A DNA stretch of 64,000 bases from Glandiceps talaboti (taxonomy: Eukaryota > Hemichordata > Enteropneusta > Spengelidae), in NCBI RefSeq assembly GCF_964340395.1, contig NC_135549.1, positions 7,142,001 to 7,206,000 of the forward strand, in the 5' to 3' direction. Under the pieces are notes generated by a model. The model had not been told where the DNA came from. It saw only the letters and a list, made by a program, of their open reading frames with translations, and did not search any database. Below are positions 1-12,655 of this stretch, piece by piece. Each line of letters starts with the position of its first letter. Position 1 is the first letter of the stretch. The position numbers and the translations under genes were made by a program.

Positions 1-1865
1 GCTGTCAAAATGTGGATGTGAGTAAATGTGGCAGTAAACATTTGGTTTACAGTGACAATTTAAAGCTGTGTGTGCAATCCTTACATAGTACCCAGCATGT
101 GAATTTAGTAAGTACCGGTAGTCATGACAACAAAGTGTCGATATTTTGACAGTAACCAGAATAATGTCTGTCACTCTTGTGTGATTCATCATGGTTGAAA
201 TAACTCTCTGTAACATTCCGTGGACAATTACTGTAGTCTGGAATTCATACTCATTTCTATGACCTTCCTTATCTTTCCATGTAAGTATGGGATAGAAGAT
301 GTATACCTAAGCCTATGTTATATAATTTGCCTCTGATCTGTGTATCAAACTTACATATTCATGCCAACAATTAATAATTCCCATGGAATCACTAAAGATT
401 AAAAAGCCCAAAATGAATAGGAAATAAGTAAAATAACATAAAATGGATTAACAGAAAATTTGTATTAAAGATATTTAAAAAATGTGGATGTAAAATATCA
501 GGGAAAGAAAAATCTATTATATAATTAAAACATGCGAGTGAATTTGTAGTGTATGAGTAGGCATTACTGTCTCATGTCTGAACATAATAGTTTATTGTGC
601 AATATTAATTATAATATTATCATCATTATTCAGTATGGATTCAATTATGAATCATGCATACAGGTATGGAATGTAATTGGACATAAAAGGTATAGGATGT
701 CACGGTGGGTTTACCAAGAATAAGTTCTGAACTTGTAGGATGGTTCGAAAGTATCTTTATTCTACAAGTCTGCAAGTATATACACAGAAGTTACACTTGT
801 GTAGCTGCACTGGCCACGTCTGTACTTCTCTGATACTTATAATAATTACTATAACTTATTATAAGGTACAAAATTCAAATGACTACATGAATAATAGTAA
901 AAGTAAAAGTACAGGTACAAATGACAAAATAACTGGAGAGATAAAGTATGAACTAACCTGCAAGTAAGGAAGCCATGAGAAATTGTTTTATGAACCAACA
1001 ACTCAAAATAAATACCCAATCCTCATCCATATGACTTCAAAATTTTAAATTTAAGTAGTCAATCATGTCACCTCTGTGTTTATGAATATATTACGGGGGA
1101 GATTAGTGTGTTGCCCTAAGTACATGCATGACAGGGTTGATAAATGAATGTCTATACTGTACAACAGATATGTCATTGATTACAAGGTACAGTATTTTGA
1201 AAGATTTGATATTTTAAGACTTTTCTTTTCTCAGAGATGAGTGATCTACCACTCTGGCAATTGAGGTCTCAGTTTTATTAAACTTGTGTACAAACAAATA
1301 ACCCTCCCCCCAGTAAAAAGAGGACTAAGATTGACACAAACTACAACACTATTGTTGCAACATGTTGCTATAAGCTGTTGAATGTGTTGGTTTGATAGTA
1401 CCAGTACTCACAGTAGGGTGGCATTTCTGATGACATCCATGATCCTGCAGTGTATATTTTTGAGTACTTCCAATTGTTTACACTATTTTGATCACAGGTG
1501 ATTAGATCCATACAACAGAGACACCACTATCAACCACTTTGTGTAATCTACCACATCAAACAACAATAGTTTTAGTTTGTGTCTATTTAGTAAACTGAGA
1601 CTTCAGTTGCCAAAGTAGTAGTAGTATATTATTGCCTACTTTAAATTAGATGGGGTACGATTACAGGGATGGGATGGCCTGAGGGTGTTTCATTGATGAG
1701 AAATCCATATCAGTCTCTAGTATGAAAATGAGAGAGACTTAAAAACAGATAAATAGAGACATAAGGGATATGGATGAATAATTTATGCAAGACTTGCTAC
1801 TTTTACAAAGTGTCTCCTTGTATATCATGTGTGTGTTATAATTTATTGATTGATTTTGTCAACAG
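1..1865. other. Non-coding, HDAC11 5' intron
   Basis: No exon is recognisable here. The first HDAC11 exon in the window begins mid-codon at 1866, so at least one coding exon (carrying roughly the first 50 residues of the family) must lie to the left and this stretch is most simply intron. It holds one inverted-repeat transposon (1333-1583) and otherwise AT-rich sequence. Confidence 0.6.
1333..1583. mobile_element. MITE-like element with terminal inverted repeats, copy 1
   Basis: The left end (from GACACAAACT at 1333) and the right end (AGTTTGTGTC finishing at 1583) are imperfect inverted repeats of about 23 bp. A second copy with the same ends and related interior lies at 45138-45357. Two copies sharing termini in introns of different genes indicate a short non-autonomous DNA transposon. 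No coding capacity is seen and the superfamily is not assigned. Confidence 0.65.
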
Positions 1866-4800
1866 AGGATGGCATGCTTAAAGATGATACAATCATAACA
1901 CCTAGAGAAGCTACAGAGGAAGATCTATTGGTTGTACACACAAAGAGGTATCTCAATAATCTAAAGGTCAGTACTGATAAGATGTATTGAACTGCTTGTA
2001 ATTAGATATTAGCATGATGACAATGCAGATAGATACAGGGAATTGGCCACTATTAAAACCGAAAATGTAGACACAAAAATTAGAAAGCTTTATTGCTTTA
2101 GGTAAAGAATATCTCTACTGAGATGAAATATACACAATGGGAAAGATTCTGAAGATTGGAGACTGCTGTTGAATGTGGTGAAATTTACTGTGAGCTGTTT
2201 ATGTATGTGTACAATCATAGGGACCATACCTTTGGAACATACTAGTGTAGTTCTGGCTGATTTAGTTTTATCCAGAAATAAGAATCTTATTTATGTATAT
2301 TATGTATACTAGTGATAAAACACGTAGACATCAAGTAGTAATTCTATATTGTAGACTGGTCTTAGTGCTTGCTTGGTGCCTTTTTCACTGTGGCTGTATT
2401 TGTCTTTGGCTTTGAAGCAAGAATGCAGCACTAATGTAGTGTCTTTACTTAGTCTACTACATCTACCTTCATTGCATGGTGTGGAGTAGCTATTCAACAA
2501 TAATAATTTCCCACATTATCAATCCATATCAATCCATTCTGTACTTAGTCAATTCCTCTACTTTATCAGTCAATATGTACCGATAATCGTTCTACTGTAG
2601 CCCAGATACTTGGCTATCTAGCTTGACAGTGTTGTGTAAGCCAGTATATAAAGTCAGATAGCTAAGTGTCTAGGTTGGCTATCTAGCTTGACAGTGTTGT
2701 GTAAGCCAGTATGTAAAGTTAGATAGCTAGGTGTCTAAGTTGGCCATCTAGCTTGACAATGTGATTCAAGCCAGTATGTAAAGTCAGATAGCTAAGTGTC
2801 TAGGTCTTCCAAATGTGGCTTGTAATATTGAGATATTGTAAATGGATTTTAACATACATGACCATTGATGGTTGTAGTAGCTGTTCAAGTTGAGTCAATT
2901 AAATGTACATTAAAAATGTAGTTATGTTTTTATGAACACAGCTGTACTTATCGTATATATTGAACGTAAAGAGAGAATGATAAAACAAAAGTGATATTTG
3001 CATTTCGTATCTGAAAGCCGTATCACTATACAGGTGTTCTAATAGAGGCATACCTCAGTAAAAATGTAGTATGGACTAAGAACACATAATAGCAAGTGGA
3101 TTTTTGATTCCTAAGAATAACATATAATTTCTTGATAATTTGTGAAAGTAGGTAGGATTTCAAATACTTGATGTAGACAGTTGCAATAATTGTAGCATGG
3201 ATTGTATGACAAAGTATTGTGATAATGGGGTTCAGTATGTTCTATATCAAAGAATTACCAAGGTTACCAGGGCTAGTTTATGTGAATAAACATCAATTTT
3301 GCCATAGTCATGATATATTGATTAGTTTGCCACTATCGTTAGACTTGTTTGTTAGATTTATGTAGTACTTAGAAAGTGATCAAAATGTGCATACAAACTG
3401 GAGTATATATACTATGAAATATGAGGAAGAAAATAACAACAGTACATAATTTGTAGATTTGGAAAAGGACATCATTAAAAGACTTAAAGTCATGAACGGT
3501 CACAGCAAGACAGTTGATAAATAATTCCATCCTACATATTCCAGTATTATAGTACGTAATGTAAAAATTGTATAATAATATTTGTAGACCATTTTGAAAT
3601 AAGCATTGAATGTAAAATATACCTTATAAGAGAATTAAAATGCCATTTCATCTAAACCATATATCATTAAAGCCTGCATAAGAACCAAATATCAAAGTAT
3701 CAAATTGAATGAATATTACTGTAAATCAAACACAATCATCCATCCGTGACCTGGCTTTAGTACTTTCTCTTAGAATTCTGATGTTAAATTTGTTACCTGG
3801 TTCATGATAATTTAATTATACACATTAAATTGATGTGGAGGTTCACACAGCCTATGAACAATCTGATAAGACTTGATTAATTTATGTGTGATGATGCCTC
3901 TAGAAAGCTTGTAATCTAAATTCCTATTAATGCCCAAAGAGTATTTGTTCACAATTTATCATTTGTTGTATATCTACAATAGACTACATGTTGTGTCTAA
4001 GTGTCAAATTATAAACCTATTATCAGGAGGGCAGTGCCTATAAATTATAGACAAACTCAAATTGCTAATTTTAAATTGTTGTTGATGAAAGTCCTAAGTA
4101 AGGAATTCCAAAGTAAAGAATCCAAATTTCAAATTATGAAATTGCTGTTGTAAGTCCAGAATAACATATTTTGAAGACCCAAATTATAATTAAAGGTTAT
4201 TGCTGGTTAGAGTCCTCAATAAGGTGTTTTGGACTAACTATAGCTTCAAAGCTGAATTTTCCAATCCAGCAGACTGCTCACTTCCTCCTTTGTTGATTTC
4301 TTTTCCTTTTTCTCATTTCCTTTGCAGCAAGCCAACTTTGTGGAAAAAATGCCTGAGGTAGAGCAAGCCATATTTCATTTTTTCTGGCTTCCCTACCTAC
4401 CCCTTTGTCTGTCAGGGTATGGAAAACATGTTTTGTCTTTGTACTCTGGATGACAGAGGGGTTCAAGGGAGTCATGTTTACTAATTCACTATCCAATAAG
4501 ATAAAACTGTCTCGTGTTCATATTATCGTTGTGGCTTCTGCTTTATCCCACTTTCTCCATATTGCCATTAAAAAATGCATGGTCCTAATGGTCTATAAGG
4601 TGTAGTAGGTATGGCAGTGTTTTGCATGGCAGCATAGTATATTATGTGTACTAATGTAATGTTAGAATTAATGCTGTAATATTATTGAACAATTCTAGCA
4701 TGGTGTAGTAGTTATGAGATGGACTTACAAATTTACATGTAAATATTTTCATATTTTGATTGTAGTGGAGCGTTAATGTTGCTACTATCACAGAAGTTCC

Positions 4801-7800
4801 CCCAGTTGCATTGTTACCAAACTTTATTGTACAGAGAAAGGTGCTAAAGCCATTTAGAATTCAGACTGGTGGCACAATACTGGTAAGTATTACTGAACAA
4901 GGTAATTCAAAACAGGCAAGTACAGTCAAGCTAGCTGCCTTATTATTCAGGTAGTTGCAAGTACCACCTAGGTAGCTGTCTGAAAGTCACCTAATTCAAT
5001 TTTCAAAACTGTCATGTACCACCAAGATATCTGTCTAAAATTCAGGTAATTAAAACCTGGCAAGTACTGCCTAGCCAGCTGTGTAATATTCAGGTACATT
5101 TAGTTCTAAACTGGAAAGTACCACCTAGCTAACTGTTTACAATTCAGTTGACACAAAACTTATGATTACATACATGTACTGCCTGCCTTGGTGTTCGAAA
5201 TTGAGCTCACAGAAAATTGGCAGGCACTAACTTGTTCGCTGGTTAGAATTCATGTGGTGTAATACTGACAAGAAACTCAGCATACTGATAAAAAAAGGTA
5301 TTTGTGTTTTAGCAGACAACATTCACTGGAACACAGTCAGTGCTTCATTCACATGTCTGGTTTCACTTTGTACTTCATTAGCACACTTCTATTTTGTAAC
5401 TTCTTAGTTCTTGTTATAAACAAGGATATTTTTGGACACAGAAACATAAAAAACAGAAGCTTGTCCTTGGTTATACAACATAAAACATTCTTAATGCATT
5501 ACAACAGTTCCAGCTTCACTTTAATTACCTTTTAACCCAATTCAAATTGTCTAAATTAAAAAATTAATGCAGTGTCTGTAAGAGTTCAGATAGGCACTGT
5601 CACAGTAAAATCTTATGTACTACAGTGTATGTGTGTGTTGTGAATTACAGGCAGCACAATAACACTTATTACTGAGAGTGAAAAATGTATAAAATCAAAC
5701 AAAATTATGAAGACACAGTAATCACAGTTGTTGAACTAGTTTTACTGTCCACTATTATTCATGACCCATTTATGTTTGTCTTGTGTGTATTCCAGGCTGC
5801 CAAACTAGCAATAGAAAGAGGATGGGCCATCAATATAGGAGGTGGTTTCCACCATTGTTCAGGAGACAGGGGAGGTGGATTTTGTGCATATGCAGACATT
5901 ACACTAGCAATCAAAGTAAGTCAACTCTTGCACTATTTCTATCATTTCATTGTTTGAATCATAGAATACAGTCAGTTTGATTGAAGAAAGGAAAACTGGA
6001 ACAGATCATCTTGTATTAGAATCTGATGATTTGAAATTTCATTTCTGTTTTTGAACTTTGATTCTAAATCAAGCATTACATTTTATGTACAAGACATGTG
6101 TAATATCATAATATGTAAACACGCTTCTTATCAAAAAGTTACATGGAACTTGTGGGGTTGTTCTACTGGTACATAAGTCTAGAGATTAGCCATGGGGTAT
6201 AGATATTTCAAGATTCAAACTCAACGGCTAGCCTGTAGACTAGTAGGTATAGATATCTCCAGATTCAAACCCATCGGTTAGTCAGTGGACTAGTGGGTAA
6301 AGATATCTCCAGATTCAAACCCATCGGTTAGTCAGTGGACTAGTGGGTAAAGATATCTTCCGATTCATACCTAATAGCTAGTCTCTAGACTAGTTAGTAA
6401 AGAGATCTCCAGAATTCAAACCTAATTACTAGTCTCTAGACTACTTATACATGTACCTCCATTCCAAAGGAATACACTACGTACTGAATATGAGCTGATA
6501 ATATAAGCTACATTTAGAGTAATATAGATGAATACAAAATGACAGGACAATGGTAATTACCAAATTTGTCTACACAAAACTGAGGTACTTGCATGTAGAG
6601 TTTATATTAATTTTTGTGTTTCAGTTTCTCTTTGAGAGAGTGGCCAAAGTGAAAAGTGCAATGATAGTGGATTTAGATGCACACCAAGGCAATGGACATG
6701 AAAGAGACTTTATGGATGATAACAGAGTCTACATCATGGATGTCTATAACAGACATATCTACCCCCATGATGGCTTTGCTAAAAGTAAGTAAATGTTATC
6801 TAAATGATAATGCATTGACATAATAGTGTGAATATACGTGCTATGTTATTTAGTTCAAACTTCTTGAAAAAGCTTGTTTAGGTGCAAAACTATTCAAGAC
6901 ATTTTTGTACTGAATTACTACTAATATAGGTTATGAATGGGATTATAAAACACTGACAGCATAATAAGAATATATAGTGTTTGTGAATATAGAGAGTGAA
7001 TATAAAAGTATAGACCCTATATGAATGAATGACTGTAGGGCAATGGTTTTAGCAGATATAGTACAGTATGAAACACTGCATATACGGTAGTTAGACAATG
7101 AAGCACTTTTTGTGATACCATAGATCAATCAGTCTTCCTCGCCATCTGTCAGTTGGTCAGGCAGTTATAATTGTAATTTATAGTTTTTATCTTAGCTCAA
7201 TTTGTGTGTTATGTGTGTGTCCTTTCTCATTTGCAGGAGGAATAAAAAGGAAAGTAGAACTAATGAGTTGGACACAGGACAGTGAATACCTCCAGAAAGT
7301 CAAAGAGTAAGTAACGGTCAGACAGCTAGGTGATAAGAAATGATGTGACATGAGACAGGGTAGCTAGTTAATATTTCATGACATAGCTGTGTCAAACTTG
7401 AATGTATGCAGTGTTGAGTAGTAGGGTGTATAGGACACCTGGAGATGAACAGCTGCTGTAGAGACAAACTAATCCATTAACCATGGGGAAATGTCAAGAA
7501 TTGTACATTGCCTTTTTGTGAAACAGTTCAGCTACACAGACCTAACTCATGTATACCTGTAGTGACTTCAGTGTTCTCCCAAGGAAATGATGATAGCGTA
7601 ATGAGAAATTTGTGTAACAAACCAACATTTTGTTATGTTAATTGAATATAGTCAAGACATCACAGAGCAGAACCCACTACTCTAGTATAAAGCCTTTAGT
7701 TAGAATCCTGCAGCTTTCATCAGCATGCCTTATCTTCAGAGAGAGCTGTTTTATAGAATGTTACTTTATTATAATTAATTACATTCTTCACAGTAACCTG

Positions 7801-9090
7801 ACATTGGCTTTGGAAGAGTTCACACCAGACATAATAGTTTACAATGCTGGCACAGACATATTAGATGGTGACCCCCTTGGTGCCTTATCAATATCACCAG
7901 AGGTAAGGAGCCAGTATGATATTATTATTTTATTAAGTTGATAAACCCAGTGTTACCTGAATTAACAGATTATATTACATAACAGGCTTTGATATCATGT
8001 AGATATGTATAACATATATGTTGGGTCTTATTTTCCTTTATTATTGTCAAGAAGTGTTTACAAATCAGTTGTAGGTGTTCAATATTGAGTTTTATGTATT
8101 TCATTTCCACTGTTCGCAGGGTATTATAGCCAGAGATCAGATTGTCTTTGAAGCAGCAAGACAAAGGAAAATCCCTATTTTAATGGTGACGTCAGGTGGT
8201 TATCAGAAACAAACAGCTCGTATCATTGCCAACTCAATTCTTAACCTACGACAGCTTGGTCTAGTAGGACCACATGATTCTAACATTGTCAAGAGTGATG
8301 CAAGTAAGTCATACCATAACTCCCACTTGGCTTTAGGAAAAGGAAATGTTGGACTTTAATGAATAGAATATTTTTGATAGTGATTAATTGTTGAACTTTT
8401 CTGTATACTGACATTTTGACAGAGTAGTCTAAATCTGTAAATGAAATAATTTCAATCCTCTAATGTGAATATATATTTTAACTGCCATTCATATGAAATT
8501 CCAACAAACCCTTATCATAACCAAGCCTTGTGTATACAACAACCTAGACATTTGTCAATTCATACTTTGGAACCAAAGAGACATTTCATTGCCTTCATTC
8601 TGCCACTCAAAGCAGCTTGATACAGAAACTTGTGATACCATATAATTATCATGTTGATAAAAAAATGCTAAATTCTCTGATAATACAGTTCCTAAAGGTA
8701 GTAAAGTAACTAACTTTTTGAATTAAACACGCTCACAAATGTAGAAGCAACATGTATGTTGATGGTTAACAAGAACATGACATCAACTGTTTGACAAATG
8801 TACGTGTACAAATGTAACTAAATTTCTGTAACTACATTTCAGTCTGACCATGTACATTTGTATGTTGATATTTATCAGTGCAGATGTAACTACATGAAAG
8901 AATTGTGATAAAGATCCAATTGTATTCATTATTTGATTCAGTGCATATAAAAATGGAAATACATGTTGTTTGATATATTTATGGATAACTTCTATTGTCA
9001 TTTTCAGAATCATCACCAGAAATGCCACCATCTGGTGCCATAGGCGAGAGTTCACCTACTTCAACAAAACCAAAATCTAAACTGTCCTGA
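1866..9090 (+). CDS. HDAC11: Histone deacetylase 11 (class IV HDAC), 5' end missing
   Basis: Exons 1866-1966, 4766-4882, 5796-5915, 6625-6784, 7237-7306, 7794-7902, 8120-8303 and 9008-9090 (stop TGA 9088-9090) splice in frame at GT-AG sites and give about 314 residues, close to the family's usual 345 or so once the missing N-terminus is allowed for. Zinc and catalytic signatures are all present: IGGGFHHCSGDRGGGFC in exon 3 (paired active-site histidines), VDLDAHQGNGH in exon 4 (zinc Asp and His), YNAGTDILDGD in exon 6 (third zinc Asp) and VTSGGYQK in exon 7 (transition-state Tyr). Known HDAC11 enzymes remove long-chain fatty acyl groups from lysine more efficiently than acetyl groups; activity here is inferred from the intact residues. 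The last exon is a short Ser/Pro-rich tail, the usual variable end. Introns carry minisatellites. The next gene is on the opposite strand, tail to tail. Confidence 0.95.
2611..2805. repeat. Minisatellite, 3 x 65 bp
   Basis: Three tandem units start at 2611, 2676 and 2741, each beginning TGGCTATCTAGCTTGACA or a close variant and ending GTGTCTAGGT or GTGTCTAAGT. Each unit contains CTATCTAG near one end and AGATAGCTA near the other, so it can form a short hairpin. It lies in the HDAC11 intron after the 1866-1966 exon. Confidence 0.85.
4905..5155. repeat. Degenerate tandem repeat of about 60 bp
   Basis: Phrases resembling AAGTACCACCTAGCTAGCTG followed by ATTCAGGTA recur about four or five times with heavy divergence. 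It is an old minisatellite in the HDAC11 intron after the 4766-4882 exon. Unit limits are approximate. Confidence 0.5.
6190..6445. repeat. Minisatellite, about 5 x 50 bp
   Basis: TAGTGGGTAAAGATATCTCC and variants start at 6241, 6291, 6341 and 6391, exactly 50 bp apart, with a more diverged unit near 6191 and a decaying one after 6421. It sits in the HDAC11 intron between the 5796-5915 and 6625-6784 exons. Confidence 0.8.
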
Positions 9091-9228
9091 ACCAACCAGT
9101 GCAATTATATATATAGTGTGAACTTGAGGTTTAAAAGTCCAGGGAGATGAAGTCTAGAGAGATGGAAAATACAAAATATTAAGTATTGGACTAATACTTG
9201 TACTATATTTTATTTGAAGAGTTTCAGT

Positions 9229-9234
9229 AATAAA
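9229..9234 (+). terminator. Candidate HDAC11 polyadenylation signal
   Basis: AATAAA lies 139 bp after the HDAC11 stop codon. Other AATAAA hexamers occur further downstream (for example near 11047), so the real 3' end may be more distal. Confidence 0.4.
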
Positions 9235-9296
9235 TGAAACATAACTACATTCAGACTGTAGATAAATGAATTCAGTGACACAGTGAGTGAATGAGT

Positions 9297-9334
9297 GGGG
9301 GGGGGGGGGGGGGGAGGGAGGTGGGGGGGGGGGG
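9297..9334. repeat. Poly-G tracts
   Basis: An uninterrupted run of 18 G is followed by a short A/T-broken stretch and then 12 more G. It has the potential to form G-quadruplex on the plus strand. Confidence 0.9.
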
Positions 9335-9523
9335 TAAGGAAAGACAACACTGATCTAACCATGTGGTGTCTTGAAACTTATATTGAGATATTGAGATGTT
9401 TTCCTTTTGTACAATCATAGGCTAATTTTACAAGAATTGACCACAATGTAAATGTATCATCATTTCAAACAAATAATATTGAAAATCTCATCAGATGATG
9501 ATGATGAGGTTTTCATTTGTTTG

Positions 9524-9761
9524 TTCATTCATCCATTCTTTCATCCATTCATCCATTCATTCATTCATCCATACATTCATCCATCCATACATTCCATTCA
9601 TTCATTCATCCATTCATCCATCCATCCATCCATCCATCTATCCATCCATTCATTCATCCATCCATTCATCCATCCATCCATCCATCCATCTATCCATCCA
9701 TTCATTCATCCATCCATTCATTCATCCATCCATCCATCCATCCATCCATTCATTCATTCAT
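9524..9761. repeat. Tetranucleotide microsatellite (ATCC/ATTC)n
   Basis: About 240 bp alternate CATC and CATT units. All three plus frames remain open as Ser-Ile-His-Pro-type repeats, which is an artefact of the period and not a gene. Confidence 0.95.
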
Positions 9762-12092
9762 ATTTTAAGTGTATTCTATAAATAACTTGGGCAAGTAATG
9801 TGCCAATCAACTCACTACAAACAATGACTCAAACATTTTTCAAATGTCTTTATCTTGTTGGCCTGTGATGTGAGTCTGAATGAAAATAGTGATACAAGTA
9901 GCTAGCTATTTTATATGTGAAACAGTCATGATTTCACAGCAATAGAGTGGAACCTGTTTCAATCAGCATGACAAGAAATTTTTTAGATTTAGAGTGACAA
10001 AAGCAACGTTACTTATTTAAACTGTGACGTCAACTGTATGACATGTATGTGTACAAGTACATTCATGACATTTCACTGATAACAACTCTATGCTACATGT
10101 TATTTTGTAGTTTTAACAATTTTCATCCTTTCAGTAAAAAACAAACATATTTGATGATGATTTGGTATTTATTTCTATCTAAATGAAATCATGTTAAATA
10201 TGAAATGTGAAACGTAATCACATTTTAGATGATTTGTTTATTATTACTTTTATATTCGCCACATAAAGATTTGATAAAAAAGGATTTGTATGATACATCA
10301 AAAAAAATTCAGAAAGTTTGATTTCAAGAATAGGTGAATATTCGTATGTGGGATTTTAACAGAAATGTACTTCAGATATAGTGCCATATTTCCTAGGACT
10401 GTCATGCCATGTAGAGAATGGAACCTATACAAACAGTTAATATGTTTAGTAGTAGAACGCCACTTCTTTTGTTTACAGTTTCAAGTATACATCATTGATG
10501 AAATAATATGTTGTTCCATGTTTAAAAATTGTAGCCAGAATTGTTGAAGGGGGGTTTCTTTGTGTCATCAAGTTTTAAAGCAATCATGTTTTAATAGCTG
10601 AAAGCAATAATTTTATGTATTGTATGTATTAGGTGACCCATTGATGTATAATGTTTATTTGTCTCAAAGTGAAATCACGAGTAAGTTTTTGGTTACCAAA
10701 CTCAAATTTCAAGATTTGTGCATTTATCATTAAGCATGACAGTTAAGCAAACCTTTGTTAATCATGTTTCACTCCTGATAGATATCTAGGATTTAGTCCC
10801 AAGTTGCCATGGTAATCTACTACTAGTATATCTTCATTTGGAGTTGCATGCAGCAAAGAACACCCTTTGTATAAAGAGAAAGGTCAGCTTCTATATGATT
10901 TATGTATAGATGTGTTATACCATTTAGCTTTGTCTTTGTATAGCCATTCTTCATTGCCATTAGCATTTATTTACATGTATCAATGCCAATATATTGTCAT
11001 GATTTAGTTATTTACATGTATTTTGTATTTTTGACTTGTATTATGTAATAAATTTTGTCATGTACATATACCATGGACTTTGTGTTTTGCAAGTCAATCC
11101 ATAATCCACACACTGTAGGCACAGTCCTATGATAGCAGGATTGTGCTGTAGGTGGGAATTCTTTGGGTGCTGTGGATGAATGTGTAGTGTAAATATAATG
11201 TATGTTACATGGAACGATGCTGAGAACCAGAGACACTCATGACATAATGTGATCAAGTAGTACAGGCTATATTCATTTCATTGCATTGTACTTGTTCTAT
11301 GTATCCTCTTTTCTCTATAAGCTTACGTTGGATATTTCTCTCCTTTCATTCTCTTCCTTGATATCTTTATTAGATTGAAACACTGCTTAGAGTACCAGAT
11401 GACTCATCCCACCAACTTAATACAATATTCAATTTCCCAGTTGAAATTCACTTTTGATTATCAATATCAAACTTTATTAATTAGCTTATCTCAGCAGAAC
11501 ATAACAGAAATACAAACTATTTTAGTACCAATATTTTCAACTTATTGGCTATTCAGTGTTTTCAAGGGTCATGCTTACCGAGTACATGTAGGTTTCTAGA
11601 TAATGTGCAAGAATGAGTGTCAGAAATATGTAAATTTCAGGGCTATATACCCTAGGTGAATGAATAATAATCAACTTCTAGTATTATAACTCCCAAATGT
11701 GTGTTTGTGTCTGGTGAACCTGGTTCAATGTCAGTCATTCTGCAAATTGTGGTCACAGAGTTGTCCTTTTGGCGAGTTTATCTGGTACACTGCATGTTTC
11801 TGGAATGGCCTAAGTTTTCAAAATTTTTAAAAATAATGTCCTATGCAATATAGGCTGGCTGGTAGAGATGTTCTCTAGAATGGCTTCGTAGAATACTGAT
11901 GAGTAATTCTATTTTAAAAAACTATATTTGCTGCTAAGACCAACTTTGGAATACTAAAGGCAACAAAGTGTGCATAATGTGATGATGACCCTCTACTGGA
12001 AGGAAAGCTGTCAAGTGAGGGTATGAATACTATACATACACTAATATGTATGTATAGAATGAATTAAATAGCACCATTCATTTCCTGGTAAA

Positions 12093-12127
12093 CCATAGAC
12101 CCTCCACCGACTGTGGAGGGTCTATGG
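12093..12127. other. Perfect short hairpin
   Basis: CCATAGACCCTCCAC (12093-12107) and GTGGAGGGTCTATGG (12113-12127) are exact reverse complements around a 5-nt loop. The stem is too short for a typical microRNA precursor. It could be a remnant of a palindromic transposon or a 3'-end element between two convergent genes; no function is shown. Confidence 0.6.
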
Positions 12128-12472
12128 GTAAACATACTACATGTACACGTATGGAACAAAAATATCAAAACATTACACAAGTAGGGCTAAAAGTGATTTA
12201 TTTTAAGAATAAAACTTCCTTTTTACAAACACTTGATGATGTAGAACTTAACAACAGACAGAAAACAGGTGGTTGCTCTTTGAAGACTGGGTTTGAATCG
12301 TAACATTTCATACTGCAACAATAATCTTCAATATCTTGAATGCGCAACTGCAAATCACATAATGGTATTACAATTAGTGTTACTCATTGCATTCTCATAC
12401 CTTGCCAAAAGGTACATGCAATGAGCTATGTCTGCCGTGAGTTATCAAGGCAAATTAAGAATCACGAGATTA

Positions 12473-12478
12473 TTTATT
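12473..12478 (-). terminator. Candidate RIBC polyadenylation signal
   Basis: TTTATT on the plus strand is AATAAA on the minus strand, about 180 bp past the RIBC stop. A second copy is at 12197-12202. Confidence 0.35.
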
Positions 12479-12655
12479 GGTAGATTAAAAAGAAGTATCT
12501 AGATCATGCTGTACATATAAAAACGAGGGGGTGTCGAGTCAACTAGCTAGCTATCTAGCACCAATTCCTTATGTCCATACACAGAGTTGGTGATTTATAA
12601 AAGATACTGGTGAGTCTGTTATATACACAAAAGTTTCAATTTGGTCATTTGAAAT

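Larger units (their letters stand above)
9091..12655. other. Intergenic region between convergent HDAC11 and RIBC genes
   Basis: No open frame with protein-like content is seen. Contents are the HDAC11 3' UTR, two G-runs (9297-9314 and 9323-9334), an ATCC/ATTC microsatellite (9524-9761), a perfect 15-bp hairpin (12093-12127) and the RIBC 3' UTR. Confidence 0.6.

Noticed and set aside
9452-9785. Three overlapping plus-strand frames rich in Ser-Ile-His-Pro
   Set aside because: They are translations of the (ATCC/ATTC)n microsatellite; all frames stay open because the period has no stop.
10365-11599. Several short open frames between HDAC11 and RIBC
   Set aside because: Low-complexity or AT-driven, no motif, no conserved start context; nothing supports a gene here.
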